Positions 62,942-64,000 of a stretch of 64,000 nucleotides of DNA are shown here, piece after piece; positions within the stretch are counted from its first letter, which is position 1, and each line of letters begins with the position of its first letter. Made by a program: the position numbers and the translations under genes. This DNA is from Paraburkholderia largidicola (GTDB lineage Bacteria > Pseudomonadota > Gammaproteobacteria > Burkholderiales > Burkholderiaceae): assembly GCF_013426895.1 (NCBI RefSeq), contig NZ_AP023176.1, positions 1,550,001-1,614,000 on the forward strand. The letters are read 5' to 3'. Under the pieces are notes generated by a model. That model searched no databases and was not told the origin of the DNA. It saw nothing but the letters and a program-made list of their open reading frames with translations.

Positions 62942-63693
62942 GCCCATCGTCCGCGCCTTTGCTGCGAGTGCGTGGCCTCGCGCGGCGCTTCGGGCGGCGC
63001 ACGGTATTCGAGCAGGTATCGTTCGATCTGGCACGCGGCGAGATCGTCAGTCTGGTCGGGCCGAGCGGATGTGGAAAGAGCACGCTGTTGCGGGCGATTG
63101 CGGGCCTCCACGGGCACGCGGAGGGTTCGGTGCTGCTGGAGCAGCAGTTGCAGCGCGGTCCGTCCGACAGGATCGGCGTCATCTTTCAGGAACCGCGGTT
63201 GTTGCCCTGGCTCAGTGTCGCCGACAATATCGCGTTCGCTGCCGGGCCTCGACAGGGACATGATCCGCGCGTCGACACCTTGCTTGCAGAAGTCGGACTG
63301 TCGGGCGTGCGCGACGCGCTGCCGAAACAGTTGTCGGGCGGCATGGCACAACGCGTCGCGCTGGCGCGCGGACTGTTCGCGGAGCCGGACCTGTTGTTGC
63401 TCGATGAACCGTTCAGCGCCGTCGACGCCATCACACGCTCGCGACTTCAGCGTGTCCTGCTTGCACTCGCGCACGCACACGGAACGACGATACTGCTCGT
63501 CACGCATGATCTGGACGAAGCGCTTCACCTGTCCGATCGTGTTCTGTTGCTGTCGCCACCCGGCGATGATCTGCCGGGCCGCATTGCGCGCGAAATACAT
63601 GTCGATGCGCCACGGCCTCGAAACCTGCGCGACCCTGCGATGGACGCGCTGCGAGATACCTTGCTGGACGGTATCGCATCGAGTCCGATCTAG
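62938..63693 (+). CDS. ABC transporter ATP-binding protein, SsuB-like
   Basis: 251 residues from the ATG at 62938 with CAGGAGA upstream. Walker A GPSGCGKST, signature LSGGMAQR, Walker B LLLLDEP and switch LLVTHDLDEALHL are intact. ATPase of the importer at 61017-63693. Confidence 0.93.
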   Translation: MSPSSAPLLRVRGLARRFGRRTVFEQVSFDLARGEIVSLVGPSGCGKSTLLRAIAGLHGHAEGSVLLEQQLQRGPSDRIGVIFQEPRLLPWLSVADNIAFAAGPRQGHDPRVDTLLAEVGLSGVRDALPKQLSGGMAQRVALARGLFAEPDLLLLDEPFSAVDAITRSRLQRVLLALAHAHGTTILLVTHDLDEALHLSDRVLLLSPPGDDLPGRIAREIHVDAPRPRNLRDPAMDALRDTLLDGIASSPI

Positions 63694-63734
63694 ATTTGCA
63701 CACGTCATTCACGCAACGGACGGATGCGCGTGCG

Positions 63735-63938
63735 TCAAGCCGGCAGCTTGCCCTTCCTGCGCAGCACGGAGACGACCTCGTCGATGCTCGCGTTCTCCAG
63801 CAAGCGGCGGCCAACTGCGCGGCGTTCGTCATTGATGGCATCGATGCTTCGCTGCATCGCATCGGCCTTTGCCGCGATGTAGACGGCCATGCCGTAACCG
63901 AAGCGCTCGATCAGATCCTTACAGAAAAAGTTTTGCAT
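63735..63938 (-). CDS. Small protein, unknown function
   Basis: 67 residues. Helical, basic in the second half (NDERRAVGRRLLENASIDEV then VSVLRRKGKLPA). No ribosome site stands out before the ATG at 63938, and no domain is recognised. A near-palindrome resembling a metal-regulator box is 30 bp upstream. It faces the importer with 41 bp between stops. Confidence 0.55.
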   Translation of the reverse strand: MQNFFCKDLIERFGYGMAVYIAAKADAMQRSIDAINDERRAVGRRLLENASIDEVVSVLRRKGKLPA

Positions 63939-63969
63939 AGTGGTTCAGCGACGATGCCCGCGCGCGTTA

Positions 63970-63988
63970 TTGAGAATCGTTCGCAATT
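63970..63988. promoter_or_regulatory. Near-palindrome resembling a Fur-type box (weak)
   Basis: TTGAGAATCGTTCGCAA has arms that match at 6 of 7 positions (TTGAGAA against TTCGCAA reversed) around TCG, upstream of the small gene and of whatever lies right of the window. Some similarity to a Fur-style TGAGAAT half-site; low confidence. Confidence 0.25.
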
Positions 63989-64000
63989 ATACATAAACGC

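Noticed and set aside
1..64000. CRISPR array, tRNA, rRNA, or insertion sequence
   Set aside because: No regularly spaced direct repeats, no cloverleaf-like region, no ribosomal sequence and no transposase-like protein were seen.

Overview
This is a GC-rich, densely coded window. The mix of aromatic/organosulfur ABC transporters, LysR regulators, a Burkholderia-type porin, DctA, and many small lineage-specific proteins points to a soil or plant-associated Burkholderiaceae (Paraburkholderia/Caballeronia type). That placement rests on protein style only. No rRNA, tRNA, CRISPR array, transposase or phage structural gene was seen.

Layout. Positions 1-12 kb and 49.6-63.7 kb form two organosulfur-scavenging regions. 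Together they carry six SsuA/TauA-type periplasmic binding proteins, three SsuC-type permeases, three SsuB-type ATPases, five flavoproteins of the acyl-CoA-dehydrogenase fold (DszC/SfnB type) and two luciferase-like FMN monooxygenases (one SsuD/SfnG-like, one DszA/SnaA-like). Uptake of sulfonates, sulfones or related compounds followed by oxidative C-S cleavage is the likely joint role. No flavin reductase to feed the monooxygenases lies in the window. Between 2.8 and 6.3 kb are a small membrane protein, a haloperoxidase-type esterase, a DUF1003 protein and an orphan sensor kinase. From 12 to 15.7 kb come a fused dihydroxyacetone kinase, a LysR regulator and a divergent aldo/keto reductase.

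Positions 15.7-24.4 kb are the most unusual part. On the minus strand a two-helix SLATT-like membrane protein overlaps a muramidase with a peptidoglycan-binding domain. Divergently, a calcineurin-type phosphoesterase overlaps a CHAT (caspase-like) protease, followed by a lipoprotein, a small helical protein, an SGNH hydrolase and an M15 peptidase. No phage structural genes accompany them. I read this as a candidate undescribed conflict, lysis or cell-wall-effector locus; the function is inference.

From 24.4 to 43.3 kb is mixed metabolism: a CydB-like oxidase subunit with an internal 48-residue duplication and no CydA, a hybrid kinase, a DMT transporter with a histidine-rich tail, an AraC regulator divergent from an AhpD-like protein and a flavin disulfide reductase, a porin, DctA with an amidohydrolase and a divergent LysR, and a run of two NmrA-like paralogues, an SDR and a beta-carbonic anhydrase. 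From 43.3 to 49.2 kb is a cluster of small proteins around an orphan HicB-like protein and two transglutaminase-like proteins. A 659-bp concentric inverted repeat (54801-55459) interrupts the second sulfur region.
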